In this document: piece by piece, positions 25,601 to 35,660 of the stretch
How the letters are laid out: each line of letters starts with the position of its first letter
Numbering within the stretch: the first letter of the stretch is position 1
Assembly: GCA_963965975.1 (NCBI GenBank)
Contig: OZ014413.1
Location: 2,738,001-2,802,000, forward strand
Reading direction: 5' to 3'
Origin: Xestospongia bergquistia
Lineage: Eukaryota > Porifera > Demospongiae > Haplosclerida > Petrosiidae
Length of the DNA: 64,000 nucleotides
Translations under genes and position numbers: made by a program
The notes under the pieces: generated by a model
Databases searched by the model: none
What the model was told of the DNA's origin: nothing
Seen by the model: only the letters and a program-made list of their open reading frames with translations

Positions 25601-28600
25601 TACACATCTGTTATGCCTCAAAAAGGTACAATAAAGAAAACTATGTAGTTTGCAATATAATTGATGTCATATAATTATATTATAATCGTAACTATGTTGT
25701 GATAACTTACAAATTAATCCTAAACAAGTAGTCTGTGTATTAGAAGATTTGGAGTTTGAATTGTTGTAAGCTAAAGGAAACATCTTACATTATATTTACA
25801 TATTTATTGAATTTAATTTGCTAAAACATAAAAATCATTATATTAATCAGTCTAAAAATATATTTCAGATGATGTCAAGGAAACAAATCATGTCATGTGT
25901 ATACAATTGATAATAACTATACAAATCAAAATTAAGAGCTGGTATAAATGCATCAACTGATTGTATTGATTTTCATGGCACTTGATAGTTTGTTGATACT
26001 ATCACTTACTACATTTTATAATAACATCTTCAGTGTGGGAACAGTTAGTCACTGAAGTTAATGGACAGGAATTTCTAGTACCATAACATGTGTCAGAGGA
26101 CAAACTAGACATGTATCTACTCCAAATAGGTTGACCGAAATTACCAGATCTATTATAGTGATATAATAACCTGTAATCATTACAATCATGCTTAACAGCA
26201 TTATACATTAATGTCTGAATAATTATTACTTCTTACACTTACAGGATAAATGGATCATTACTGTAATAACTGTTATACCCCAGTTGTTTACAGATAGTTT
26301 CAGCATCAGTAAAACTAAATCCATTATCACATATTGTTCCCCACCGTCCATTACAATATACTTCAACACGTCCTTCATTTGGAAAACTACCTCCCTGAAG
26401 ACGTATCATACCAGAGAATGGATTACTGTTCCAGATCCTAGTGGTATCTGTGACAGATATTATAAATGTATGTAAAATATAAACTCACAGCAGGAGACAG
26501 TAGCATCATAAGAGTTAGTATTAGTACATCCACTATCAATGATAGTAGAGAATGAACATTGAAAGATTGTGAGGTAGCTACTACTATCACAGTCAAGGTC
26601 ATTCATTATCATAGACAGAGTGTCAGTTCCATATCTGGAAAGATATATTTAGAACATGATATTTTAAATCAGACTACATGCATAATTATAACTTCAAACC
26701 TCACTATTCCTGCTCTAGAGTAACTAGAGACTCCAGTATATCCCAATTGATGACAAATGACATTAGCTTCAATAAAACTGTAGTAGTAATCACTACAGAC
26801 ATTACCCCATTCATTATTGTAATAGACTCTCACAATACCATAGTAATAGGATGGTGATGTATATCCATTACGATATAGAATAATAGCACCATTTCTTGGA
26901 TGAGCTAGATAGTGATAGATCAATATACTCAAACTGTCAACTAATAGAAGTAAACACAAATTTGTGTACAAACTAAGTGAATTAATGTTATTCAAACAGT
27001 GTTAGTAATAGTTGCATATTCTCAGACTTCAACATAAGGATTGAACACTGAACAAGATTATTTAATTTGAAAAAGCTTTAGCAATATTCAGTGAGATGAA
27101 ATGAAGAAGCTGGTTTGAAAAGTTACATTTTTCAACAAGTTGAAAGAACCAAGCTGAACACTAGTATATGAAAAGATAGCATGACATTTCAGTAGATGAT
27201 CAATGTAATCAACGCAAGCTTGTTAGTGAGGTTGCTATTAATAAAAATTAAGTTAATAATATAATCGAAGTCATAATTTATATATATCACTTACAAATTA
27301 GTCCAGAACAAGTAGTCTTTGTATTAGATGATTTGGAATAAATAGTGCTGTAAGCTAAAGGAAATATTATTCATATATGGAAATATTTAATAACATTCTT
27401 TTTCTTATGATTAAAAAATATATAGCAAGCTGGAATAGTTCATAATAATGTGTATGGATTGAATTGAAATATTTGCTATAAATACATTCCCATAATTTTG
27501 TAGATAAATAACACTTTGTTGAACAATAAGGTCAAGATTGAATAGAATAAAATATTAGATCACTTGTAATTTAGCCTTTCATATATTGGGCTACTATAAC
27601 TATGACTATTGCTAAGGAAGTCATAGTATCTACCCCCAAAAAATTAAAAAAGTCATTTCTATATTAAAACTAAGCTAAATAATAAATTTATTCCAATACC
27701 AAAACAACATTGATTTAAGGTATCATCTTTGAAAATTAATATTAATAGTAATTAATAATAATAATAATTAATAATTAAATACTAGTAATTGTTGATGATT
27801 ATGGTAGGATTATTTAAGAATTTTAAGATTCATCTTAATGAATTAACAACATTTTTTTCATCATTATAATAGTTAATTAGTTGATACTATCACTTACTAC
27901 ATTCTACAGTAGCAAAGAAGGAACAATTACTAACTGAACTTAATGGACAGGAATTTCTAGTACCATAACATGTGTCAGAGGAAGAACTAGACATGAAAGT
28001 ACTCCAAATTAGTTGACTGGAACTATCAGATCTATTATTGTGATACAATAACCTATAATGCTGGTATATATCATTAAAAACAACAACCATTTAATGGATA
28101 AATAAATATCTATATAATTACTAGTTCTTACATTAACTGACTGGAATAATCATTATAATGGTTATATCCCAGTTGTTTACAAATAGTCAGAGCATTAGTA
28201 GAACTAAATCCATTATCACATATTGTTCCCCATTGTCCATTACAGTAGACTTCCACACGTCCTTCATTAGAATATTTACCTTGATGAAGACGTATCATAC
28301 CAGCAAAAGGAGTACTGTTCCAGATCCTAGTGGCAACTATAACAAATGTAACTAATGCTAAGGAACTGTTTATAGACTTACAACAGTACACAGTAGCATC
28401 ATAAGAGTTAGTATTAGTACATCCACTATCAATGTGTGTATCAAACAAACACTGAAATATAGTGAGGTATGTGCTATTAGCACAGTCAAGGTCATCAATC
28501 TTCATAGACAGTGTGTCAGTCCCATAACTAAACATATATGTTTAAAACTTGAATTACATTTATGATTATAAGTGCTAACCTCACTAATCCAGCACTAGAG

Positions 28601-31600
28601 TAACTTGATGCTCCAGTATATCCTAACTGATGACAAATGACATTAGCTTCAGCAGAACTGTAGGAGTAGTCGTCACAGACATTGCCCCATTCATTATTGT
28701 AGTAGACCCTCACAATACCATAGTAATAGGATGGTGAAGTATACCCATTACGATACAGCCTTATTGCACCATTTGTTAAAGCTATAGTATAATAAAAGTC
28801 AATAAATTTGATCTTTCATAGAAATTTTTATAATTAACTCCATGTCTACTTTAACTACATGGTTTACATAGTGAATAACTATAATATTGCTTAAATGTGA
28901 GGTCTGCTTGTACATTTAGTGTAGGAAGACAAACAAGAAATGTATTACTCTTTTTTAATCTAGCATTTGAACACTGTCTATACATTTCAGTTTCATTCAC
29001 CCTTATTCTCAATTAAGCATTAATTTATTTGAATTTTAATTCTATTATATAAAGTATTGATATACATCTATTAAAATTTCAATTCATTGAGCAGAAAAAA
29101 ATATAGTTTTATCACAATAGTAATAGGTAGTAATGGTGTGAATAATGTAATTATTAATATGAATATAATGATTAGAACATGGTATAACTTAAAAGCATAA
29201 CAACATAATTATGATATCATTTTGCTATTAATAATAGACATAACCTCAATTAGTTTTTTGATCAATATATATTTCTTGTCAAGTGAATAAATTATTACAT
29301 TGATAGTTAATAAACAAACACTTTTACATCAGTTTAATATCCATCTGTTAATTATACTGATTTAGTATAATAATATGATTAAGATCACAAAGATTGAAAG
29401 TGTACTATGGAAAATATATAGCTATAGTATAAACAAACAGATGTAGATGTTTTAACTACTTTGTAATCTTACTTAATGCAGCTGTGTGGTTAGATAATAA
29501 GACCTTAACAAAACAATACCACATACGATACATACAATTACTGAAATGCTACAATGCAATGTTAACATTATTTTGTTATATCCTGTAGAAATTTCTGCTA
29601 GTAATAATTGACAGAACAGTATTATGAATATTTGCTGATGTGGTTTTAATTGATCAAACTCAATACACCTAGGATACCTAGGATGTAATCTGTTAAATGA
29701 CTAAGCAATTTATTTTAGCCTTTAGTTACATATCATATATTAACTTCAACTTCAACTTATGACACATTGTTAAACTTACTATAAATAAAGGTAAATCATA
29801 TCCTGTGAATAGAGTATACTTAGATAGTTACAAACTAGTTAAATTAATATACATATTAAATGTACAATTACTTGTCGGTATTATAAGGTAGTAATAAGTT
29901 TATTTATATTGTTTTAATTCTAATCAAGTAGAATTACTACTATTCAGATTAAATGCACATAACAGCTAAAACCTAAACATATATATAAACATGTTACATT
30001 GTCTGCATCATACAACCTTAAAATGTATATAGTCTAGCAAGTGCCAATAATGCATGTATTCTTACAAAATAATTGAAATGTATATAATAATCCATAGAAA
30101 AAAGCTTGATCCAGCTAGGTCTTATTTATCTAAGTATAAAATAAAATCATTATTACTTCTAACCATTAGCAACATAAACAATCAATCCCACAGTACATTA
30201 GTAATCATAACAGCATTTTGTTTACTTTTTAAAACAAAATAAGTTAAGGTGTTGAGAGTTCGTTGATTTTGTTATACATACCATTAGTCATGTTACTTTA
30301 ATATCCACTATTAAGCAAATTGTTTTAAAAAGGAACTTTTGGGCTATATTAGACTACATTATATAGAACAATGTGATTCAACACAGCAGGCACATATAAG
30401 TGTATAAACAAATAGATGGAATTGTTTTAACTGCTTTATAGTGTAGATCTGTGATTAGATAACAGTACACTCACAAAACAACATTAAATGTTACTATAAA
30501 TCAATATGAAATAATGTAATAATATGATGATATTATTATATTATTCTTCATGGGGTGAGCCACATTTAGAATTTTATATAAATTATATATTGAAATGGTA
30601 CAATGCAATATTTAAATTATTTTACTAAAAGAAATTTATGTTAGTAATATTTTTTTCAGTATTATATGCTTTGATGTGGTTTTAGTTAAACAAATTCAAT
30701 AAACTCAATTCAATGAATTCTGTTATTAATCCAGAATTGGTCACATTATAGAATAATTATATTAAAGACCATTATCCTATTAAAAGTCCCCCTAACTTGC
30801 AAATAACTAAGCAATTTATTATAACCATGAAATAGATCATATATAAATTTAATTTACTTTTGGAACATTGTTAAACCTACAATTAAATAAAGTTAAATCA
30901 TGTCCTGTGAATAAAGTATATTTAGGTAGCTACAGCCAAGTTAAATTAAAATGCAAATTAACTGCATAATTAATTGTTTGTATTGTAAGGCAGGAATATT
31001 TTTATTCGCATTACTGTTCAGATTGAACATGCATTAACAGCTGAAAATATATATAAACATGTTACATTGTCTACATCATATGGCCACAAAATGTATATAG
31101 TGTAGTAAGTGACAATGATATATATTACTTAGCAAAGTCGTTAACTTACATATAGTTATTAGTACAAGATATGGTTTTCATATTAATAGCTGGTAGTTGA
31201 GTGATCTCAAATTAGAACAGTCAATACTACATAATATATCTTCTGCATATATATGGTCATCTATTTGCACTTTGGGTTACAAATCCTTAATATATAATGA
31301 CCAATACTCATTTTGATAAACACTAGAAAAAATTGAGTTAATAAACTGTTGGTTTCATGCTTGAGAACTACATTATTGTAATTACGTAATTGTGTTGATA
31401 CAAATATAATTCCCAGACAGATATTCAATAGCTCTTTTTGGCTTCAAATTGGCAATGGCATTATGTTCTTGAATATCTGTAATCTCTACATCCATACTGA
31501 AAACTGATGGATTGATTCAACCAATTATTGTTATATACTTGCATATATTGCAATTATTTCTAATCCAAATAAGTAAACATAATACTTTTTTATTTCCATA

Positions 31601-33396
31601 TGATTGACTGTTTATATGACTAATGGTTAGAATTAACAATGATTTGTTTTTCATCTTAGACAAAATGAGATGCTAGATCATACAGGGCTGTCTGTAACTG
31701 ATGTGTTTATATATATGTGCTTCAATGTAGTTTGTAGGAATACATAAAAAATTTAAAACAAACCTATTTATTTTAAAAGTACAATTATATAATAAAGTAC
31801 CATCATATTAACCTTAAAATAAAATTTTAACCGTATTTAACGTTAATAAGATTAAAGTTTAGATTATATTACTGTTGCCAGTTTTACACCATTCATGGAT
31901 ATAATTTAGTTGCATGCATATTTATAAACTATATTGAAATGTATATATGAATCCATAGTAACAATCCTAGTCCAATTAGCCTTTACTTATCTAAGAAGAG
32001 AAATAAAATCATTATTACTTCTCACCATTAGCTGTATAAACAGTCAACCCCACAGTAATTAGTAATCATAACAGCATGCTGTTGATTTTTTTTAACAAAA
32101 CAAGTTAAGGTGTTAAGAGTTTGTTGATTTTGTTACATATACCATTAAACATGTTATTTTAATATCCAATATTAGGAAAGTTGTGTAAAAAGGATCTTTT
32201 TGGGATATTAGAGTGCATTATGTAGAACAATATGATTCAATACAGCAGGCACAATTAAGTGTTTTAACAAATAGATGGAATTGTTTTAACTGCTTTATAA
32301 TTTAATCAATGATGTGTGATCAGATAATAGTCCACTAACAAAACAATACTACATTTTATTATAAATCAATATAAAAAAGAAATAATATGATGATATCATG
32401 ATGTTATTACTCATGAGTGAGTATATATAATTTTATTAATGATATCTATATAATTTCTTAAATGCTACAATGTAGTATTACAATTGTATTGTTATGTCCT
32501 AAAAGAAGTTTATGTTAGTAATGATCTTTCAGTATTATATGTGGTTTTAGTTGAACAAACTCAGTATACCCAGGATGTAATCTGTTATTAATGCAGACAG
32601 TTAATTGTACACTTAATTTGTATATTAATTTAACCTGTTTTTAACTATCTAAGTATACTCGACATGAATTACCTTTATTTATAGTAAGTTTAACAATATA
32701 CCATAAATTAATGTCTAATTTATATACTTAATATAAGAATGCTATAATGTGATCAATTCAGTATTATATATAAGGTAGCAATAAGTTTATTTCCATTGTC
32801 AAGTACAGTTACTACTGTTCAGATTGAATGTGCATTAACAACTGAAAACTAAACACATATAAGCATGTTACATTGTTTACATTACATGACTTAAAAATGC
32901 AATGAGTCTAATAAACATCCATCATCATAGGATTGTGCAGCAATATAATGCATCCACTTTTAGACAAGTTGTGTATAAAGAGCTTTTTGCACTACATTAG
33001 AAAACATTATATAGAAACTATGCAATGAAATGCAGCAGGCACGCTCCAAACTACATTGTTCAAGAACTAGATTATTGTATTGTGTTGTTACAACATAATT
33101 TCCAGACAGGGTGATTCAACAGCTGTTTTTGGCTTAAAACTGGTAATGCATTAAAAGTGTCTCATATCTTTGACTATCTATTATCATAGGATTGTGCAGC
33201 AATATATTAAAATACACTATTAGGCAAGTTGTGAAAAAAAGAATTTTTAAACTACAATTAAAGTACATTGTTTAGAATAATGCAATGAACTGCAGAAGGT
33301 ACACTCTAAACTACAAAATTGTATAAATATGTACTGGTTTGTCTACAAATGTAATCAATTTCATACATGCCTCATCTCTATCCTTTCATAGTATAT

Positions 33397-33450
<54 letters not shown>

Positions 33451-33741
33451 TATATAAATATGTTAAAAGAAATGCCTATGTAATTTGATAGATTAGTAGT
33501 AGTAGTAGTAGTAGTAGTGTTATATAGCATTATTAAACAAGTAATGAAATTTATAACTATAGACCTACATAGATATCACGAAAACTTACCAACTTGTCAC
33601 TTAGTAATTAACAGTATTGATGCTGTCACTGCTGAGACAGCAAGCTGGAAGATTTGTACACTTACCATATGAAGAGTAAACCGAATAACTCAATAAAATT
33701 GCAAGAAGGAAGACAACAGAGAACTGCTGCTCTTCAGCCAT
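9941..33741 (-). CDS. SRCR gene 1: giant transmembrane receptor with 28 SRCR domains
   Basis: I reconstructed 72 exons, all with GT-AG introns, from the start codon at 33739-33741 to the stop at 9941-9943: a signal-peptide exon, 14 five-exon cassettes and one membrane/tail exon. The coding length is 11,421 bases, exactly 3807 codons including stop, giving 3806 residues. Residues 1-25 are a signal peptide, about 26-3569 carry 28 SRCR domains in alternating A and B types, about 3584-3601 are a membrane helix and about 3602-3806 the cytoplasmic tail. Group A SRCR domains typically have six cysteines and two coding exons, as here. Multi-SRCR membrane proteins are known from sponges (Geodia), where roles in cell recognition or aggregation were proposed; the ligand here is unknown. 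Introns within a cassette are about 45-170 bases; intron 1 is 4.9 kb. A paralogue with fewer repeats is at 40665-59051. Confidence 0.9.
10787..11833 (-). CDS. SRCR gene 1, cassette 14 (membrane-proximal)
   Basis: Exons in transcription order: 11620-11833 (A1, 214 bases, two codons longer than standard), 11418-11563 (A2), 11160-11364 (B1), 10970-11109 (B2), 10787-10867 (terminal linker, 81 bases instead of 60). The linker changes into a Ser/Thr-rich stalk ('[16 protein letters not shown]') but keeps the single linker cysteine (TTC). This cassette pairs with gene 2 cassette 9. Confidence 0.88.
11991..13159 (-). CDS. SRCR gene 1, cassette 13
   Basis: Exons: 12952-13159 (A1), 12768-12907 (A2, 140 bases; two codons lost in 'GCTNSYD'), 12517-12721 (B1), 12150-12289 (B2), 11991-12050 (linker). 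The same two-codon loss is in gene 2 cassette 8, so it predates the gene duplication. The intron upstream of cassette 14 carries a 27-base direct duplication near 11869-11920. Confidence 0.88.
13278..14373 (-). CDS. SRCR gene 1, cassette 12
   Basis: Exons: 14166-14373 (A1), 13968-14113 (A2), 13718-13922 (B1), 13412-13551 (B2), 13278-13337 (linker). Standard 759-base cassette. From B1 rightwards it is near-identical, introns included, to cassette 10 at a distance of 2433 bases. Confidence 0.9.
14492..15591 (-). CDS. SRCR gene 1, cassette 11
   Basis: Exons: 15384-15591 (A1), 15194-15339 (A2), 14944-15148 (B1), 14638-14777 (B2), 14492-14551 (linker). Its reading frames translate identically to those of cassette 9, exactly 2433 bases away. 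Confidence 0.9.
15711..16806 (-). CDS. SRCR gene 1, cassette 10
   Basis: Exons: 16599-16806 (A1), 16401-16546 (A2), 16151-16355 (B1), 15845-15984 (B2), 15711-15770 (linker). Its A1 and A2 match cassette 12; its linker, B2 and B1 match cassette 8. Confidence 0.9.
16925..18024 (-). CDS. SRCR gene 1, cassette 9
   Basis: Exons: 17817-18024 (A1), 17627-17772 (A2), 17377-17581 (B1), 17071-17210 (B2), 16925-16984 (linker). Twin of cassette 11. A2 has the 'LNCASSNY ... STYIDSGC' variant rather than the 'LNCNSSNY ... STHIDSGC' of cassettes 10 and 12. Confidence 0.9.
18144..19231 (-). CDS. SRCR gene 1, cassette 8 (chimeric)
   Basis: Exons: 19024-19231 (A1), 18834-18979 (A2), 18584-18788 (B1), 18278-18417 (B2), 18144-18203 (linker). 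The B half resembles cassettes 10 and 12 ('[14 protein letters not shown]'), while A2 and A1 have the cassette 9/11 variant. The switch lies between B1 and A2, as expected for crossing-over or conversion between cassettes. Confidence 0.9.
19351..20446 (-). CDS. SRCR gene 1, cassette 7
   Basis: Exons: 20239-20446 (A1), 20041-20186 (A2), 19791-19995 (B1), 19485-19624 (B2), 19351-19410 (linker). Standard 759-base cassette. Its A1/A2 half follows the cassette 10/12 type; its linker and B2 follow the cassette 8/10 type. Confidence 0.9.
20565..21672 (-). CDS. SRCR gene 1, cassette 6
   Basis: Exons: 21465-21672 (A1), 21267-21412 (A2), 21017-21221 (B1), 20711-20850 (B2), 20565-20624 (linker). The linker uses donor GTATGC rather than the GTAAG found in most copies. 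A1 reads 'RQLEYTG' where others have 'RQLGYTG', a Gly-to-Glu change in a conserved SRCR turn. Confidence 0.9.
21791..22890 (-). CDS. SRCR gene 1, cassette 5
   Basis: Exons: 22683-22890 (A1), 22493-22638 (A2), 22243-22447 (B1), 21937-22076 (B2), 21791-21850 (linker). This is the upstream (N-terminal) end of the expanded cassette block. B1 has '[10 protein letters not shown]' in place of '[10 protein letters not shown]'. Confidence 0.9.
23010..23985 (-). CDS. SRCR gene 1, cassette 4
   Basis: Exons: 23778-23985 (A1), 23589-23728 (A2, 140 bases), 23338-23545 (B1, 208 bases, ending 'NHINY' plus a split codon), 23144-23283 (B2), 23010-23069 (linker). The two-codon loss in A2 is balanced only in part by the extra codon in B1; total 756 bases. 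Orthologous to gene 2 cassette 4. Confidence 0.88.
24192..25455 (-). CDS. SRCR gene 1, cassette 3
   Basis: Exons: 25248-25455 (A1), 25056-25201 (A2), 24803-25010 (B1, 208 bases), 24613-24752 (B2), 24192-24251 (linker). B2 has an unusual '[26 protein letters not shown]' style loop set relative to other cassettes. The intron between B2 and linker (24252-24612) is enlarged and AT-rich, with no other feature seen. Confidence 0.87.
25711..26904 (-). CDS. SRCR gene 1, cassette 2
   Basis: Exons: 26700-26904 (A1, 205 bases, starting '[14 protein letters not shown]'), 26489-26634 (A2), 26243-26447 (B1), 26010-26149 (B2), 25711-25770 (linker). Introns on either side are longer than in the expanded block; nothing else is seen in them. 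Confidence 0.88.
27295..28781 (-). CDS. SRCR gene 1, cassette 1 (N-terminal)
   Basis: Exons: 28580-28781 (A1, 202 bases), 28382-28527 (A2), 28132-28336 (B1), 27898-28031 (B2, 134 bases), 27295-27354 (linker). Both short exons differ from standard by two whole codons. The signal exon joins A1 with a split GCT codon (Ala 26). The intron 27355-27897 between B2 and linker is single-copy here but internally duplicated in gene 2. Confidence 0.88.
28782..33665 (-). other. Intron 1 of SRCR gene 1 with degenerate internal repeats
   Basis: 4.9 kb between the signal exon and cassette 1. No exon is supported. At least three diverged copies of a 1-1.9 kb repeat are visible. For example, a block around 'AACTGCTTTATA' recurs near 29445, 30420 and 32280, a block 'CAGATTGAATGTGCAT' near 29945, 31017 and 32818, and a block 'ATAGGATTGTGCAGCAATAT' near 32928 and 33186. 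A (TA)n run lies at about 33400-33442 and (TAG)n at about 33494-33517. The small open frame at 30054-30242 is not considered real. Confidence 0.6.
33666..33741 (-). CDS. SRCR gene 1 signal-peptide exon
   Basis: 76 coding bases, from ATG at 33739-33741 to the GTAAGTG donor. The peptide '[20 protein letters not shown]' is followed by VYSSY: a short acidic N-terminus, a hydrophobic core and small residues before the junction, as in a secretory signal. The exon ends with one base of a codon that cassette 1 completes. Gene 2 has the same exon with F7L and S18T. Confidence 0.85.
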
Positions 33742-33779
33742 CACAGCTACTAAACGAGACTGCGAGACTGTGCTGTAGT

Positions 33780-33794
33780 ATGACGTCATATATA
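33780..33794 (-). promoter_or_regulatory. CRE-like palindrome and TATA box of SRCR gene 1
   Basis: ATGACGTCAT at 33780-33789 is a full CRE (CREB/ATF) palindrome. It overlaps TATATA at 33789-33794 read on the minus strand, about 50 bases upstream of the start codon. Both elements are conserved at 59090-59104 upstream of gene 2, which supports a core promoter. Factor binding is inferred. Confidence 0.5.
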
Positions 33795-34176
33795 GGAAGG
33801 CATCTTAACATTTAGTTATGAATATCAAATTGTAGTTGATAAGAAATTTTTTCGTGTCAGTGCCGGAAGTTCTTGCATGGTAACTTTTTAAGCAAGGACT
33901 GAAGATATTAGTAAAGACTGTTGCGGCTATATATGTGTGTTCAAGGTACACATACTATTATGTTTCAATTGACTTATAGACCTATTTAAAGCACCTACTT
34001 GTCATCATCGAGTTTTTCACAGATAATAAGACTTGTCATAACGTTATAAAGTGTTGTTAAAACGGAGAACTGGAAACTAGTATACAGCCAAGTTGATTCT
34101 TTTTTCTTAAATACTCCTTATTATTCATTGATTATTTATTAAGTAAATATTAATTTGAAAATGGTGGTAAGTACTA

Positions 34177-34537
34177 CAGTATACCGGTGGCGAGGGTAAA
34201 ATTTGGCGGAATTGTAAAATTTTAGATTAAATTTGACGAATTTAGCACATGTCCTTATTACCACACCCACTTTAATGAAATCAAATGGAGTTCAGGTTTG
34301 ATTCTGTTGTTAGAGGCTACCATGTGTACGAAAGCGTATGGAATGCTATTGTTGAAGAAAACTTACCTTGTATAGCAGAGCCAATTAATACAGCTGATCG
34401 ATATGCTGACATACCAGAGGACAATACAGCCACAATTTTTCACGTGTAAAGATTTAAATTGTGGGAGTGGCGACTACGTGATAATTTGGCGATTTTCCGA
34501 AATTCGCCAAATTTTATCAGTCGCCACCGTTGTACGA
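34177..34537. mobile_element. Inverted-repeat element carrying a HIRAN-like fragment, 361 bp
   Basis: The ends are imperfect inverted repeats: the left end has CGGTGGCGA then AAAATTTGGCG, and the right end reverse-complemented has CGGTGGCGACTGATAAAATTTGGCG. TA is duplicated at 34175-34176 and 34538-34539. The paralogous site near 59534 has a single TA and no insertion, so the element entered after the locus duplicated, or was lost cleanly from the other copy. Confidence 0.8.
34285..34449 (+). CDS. HIRAN-like domain fragment inside the mobile element
   Basis: A 54-residue frame from ATG to TAA. 'VVRGYHVYESVWNAIVEENL' followed by 'PCIAEPINTADRYADIPEDN' resembles the HIRAN-like module found in many marine invertebrate proteins and mobile elements (RGYHVYxxVWxPxxGExLxCxxExxNxxDxxAV). 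HIRAN domains bind DNA 3' ends in HLTF-type proteins. Here the domain is truncated, several typical positions are changed, and no partner domain is attached, so a function is doubtful. It may be a captured host fragment. Confidence 0.55.
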   Translation: MEFRFDSVVRGYHVYESVWNAIVEENLPCIAEPINTADRYADIPEDNTATIFHV

Positions 34538-34599
34538 TATGTCACAGAATACAGAAAAGGTAAGTATTAGATACAAATATTATAACAGTAACAGTATAT

Positions 34600-35660
34600 T
34601 AATGCATGAAATGTACAGATATTTATGTTAATTTTTCTTTTCTTTTGTTCTGGTAACACTTTGTAATATATTATGCCACACCTCTAAATAATTGTTACTC
34701 TAAGGTCTGTTTGTGTTATAGTTATAGAGACATTCCACCTAGCCTTAAGTAGGTGTCAAAGGAGCCAGATATATTAAGTCCCAAGGTATTACTTTGATAT
34801 TATACTTGCAATCCTATTGTTTGTATTTTATGTATATAATGGCTTGACATGATAGAAACACCTCTGATATTGTGTATTTGGAAAAGTTTAATGCTTGTTT
34901 CATGGCTAGCTCAAAATCAGTAAAGACAGTTTGAGGACTAAAAGTTGTTATAGTACATTAACCTTCTGTCAAGTTAGGATTAATAGCCCTCTAATATGTA
35001 CTTCATGTTTATTTGGAAGTAAGGCAAAGTTTAGAGGGTGCTGTTCATCATACTTAAGTCACCAAATATGTCATTACTGGAAAAGGACTATAGTCGGTGC
35101 AATAACATGGAGATCAAAGTTGTATTGTTAATGATCCTTATTTACAGCTCGAATATTATTTGTATCACCTTATTAATAATTATTATTAAAACTGAGTATT
35201 CTTCAATTGATATTGTACAAAAAAGAGTGGAAAAAGCAATGACAAAACATTAAAGAATGACAAAAATGTAGAAATGGTAATGATGAAAATGGAAGAAACA
35301 AGGTAGAGATGAATACACTAATACACACAAAAACGTACATAAATAATCCTGTAAATAAAATAAATAAAGGACTGTTAGCTACAACTTTAAAATTAAATAT
35401 TGCTATATACAATTTTCAGTGGCATGTATCTGAAATGAATAAAAGTTCATAAGTAATATATACCAATTGGCTACTAATGTACAGACTTTTTATGGATTAG
35501 TGCTTTCATCCTTAACTTGTTCTTTTTTGGCATTGCCATCCCTACATCTTTTCTCATTTTTACAATGTTTTTCATTATTTATAAAAATTAATTTTAATTA
35601 TAAAGTAGTTAATCATGTTGTCTTAACTGATATGAGATTTTTATACACATGTTTGTGATT
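34600..35660. other. Intergenic, homologous to 59.6-60.4 kb
   Basis: Collinear with the region to the right of SRCR gene 2 (59600-60430), so it belongs to the duplicated block. Short open frames on both strands (34931-35131, 35203-35412, 35467-35658) are not conserved as protein between the copies, and I reject them as genes. Confidence 0.5.

Larger units (their letters stand above)
34161..34559 (+). pseudogene. Divergent first coding exon interrupted by an inverted-repeat element
   Basis: Outside the inserted element, the sequence would read ATG then VVSTMSQNTEK and a GTAAGT donor at 34560. The undisturbed counterpart is 59522-59557. The reading as a first exon of a gene divergent from SRCR gene 1 is inference from frame, start and donor only. 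As it stands, the frame runs into a stop within the insertion. Confidence 0.35.

Noticed and set aside
30054-30242. Small plus-strand gene in SRCR intron 1 (and similar at 57287-57472)
   Set aside because: The two copies lie in a repeated intron sequence but differ in frame and length, with no protein-level conservation.
33601-33665. Cysteine-rich extension '[12 protein letters not shown]' after the signal peptide
   Set aside because: It lies beyond a GTAAGTG donor, and joining to cassette 1 in the split codon gives the in-frame protein. It is intron.
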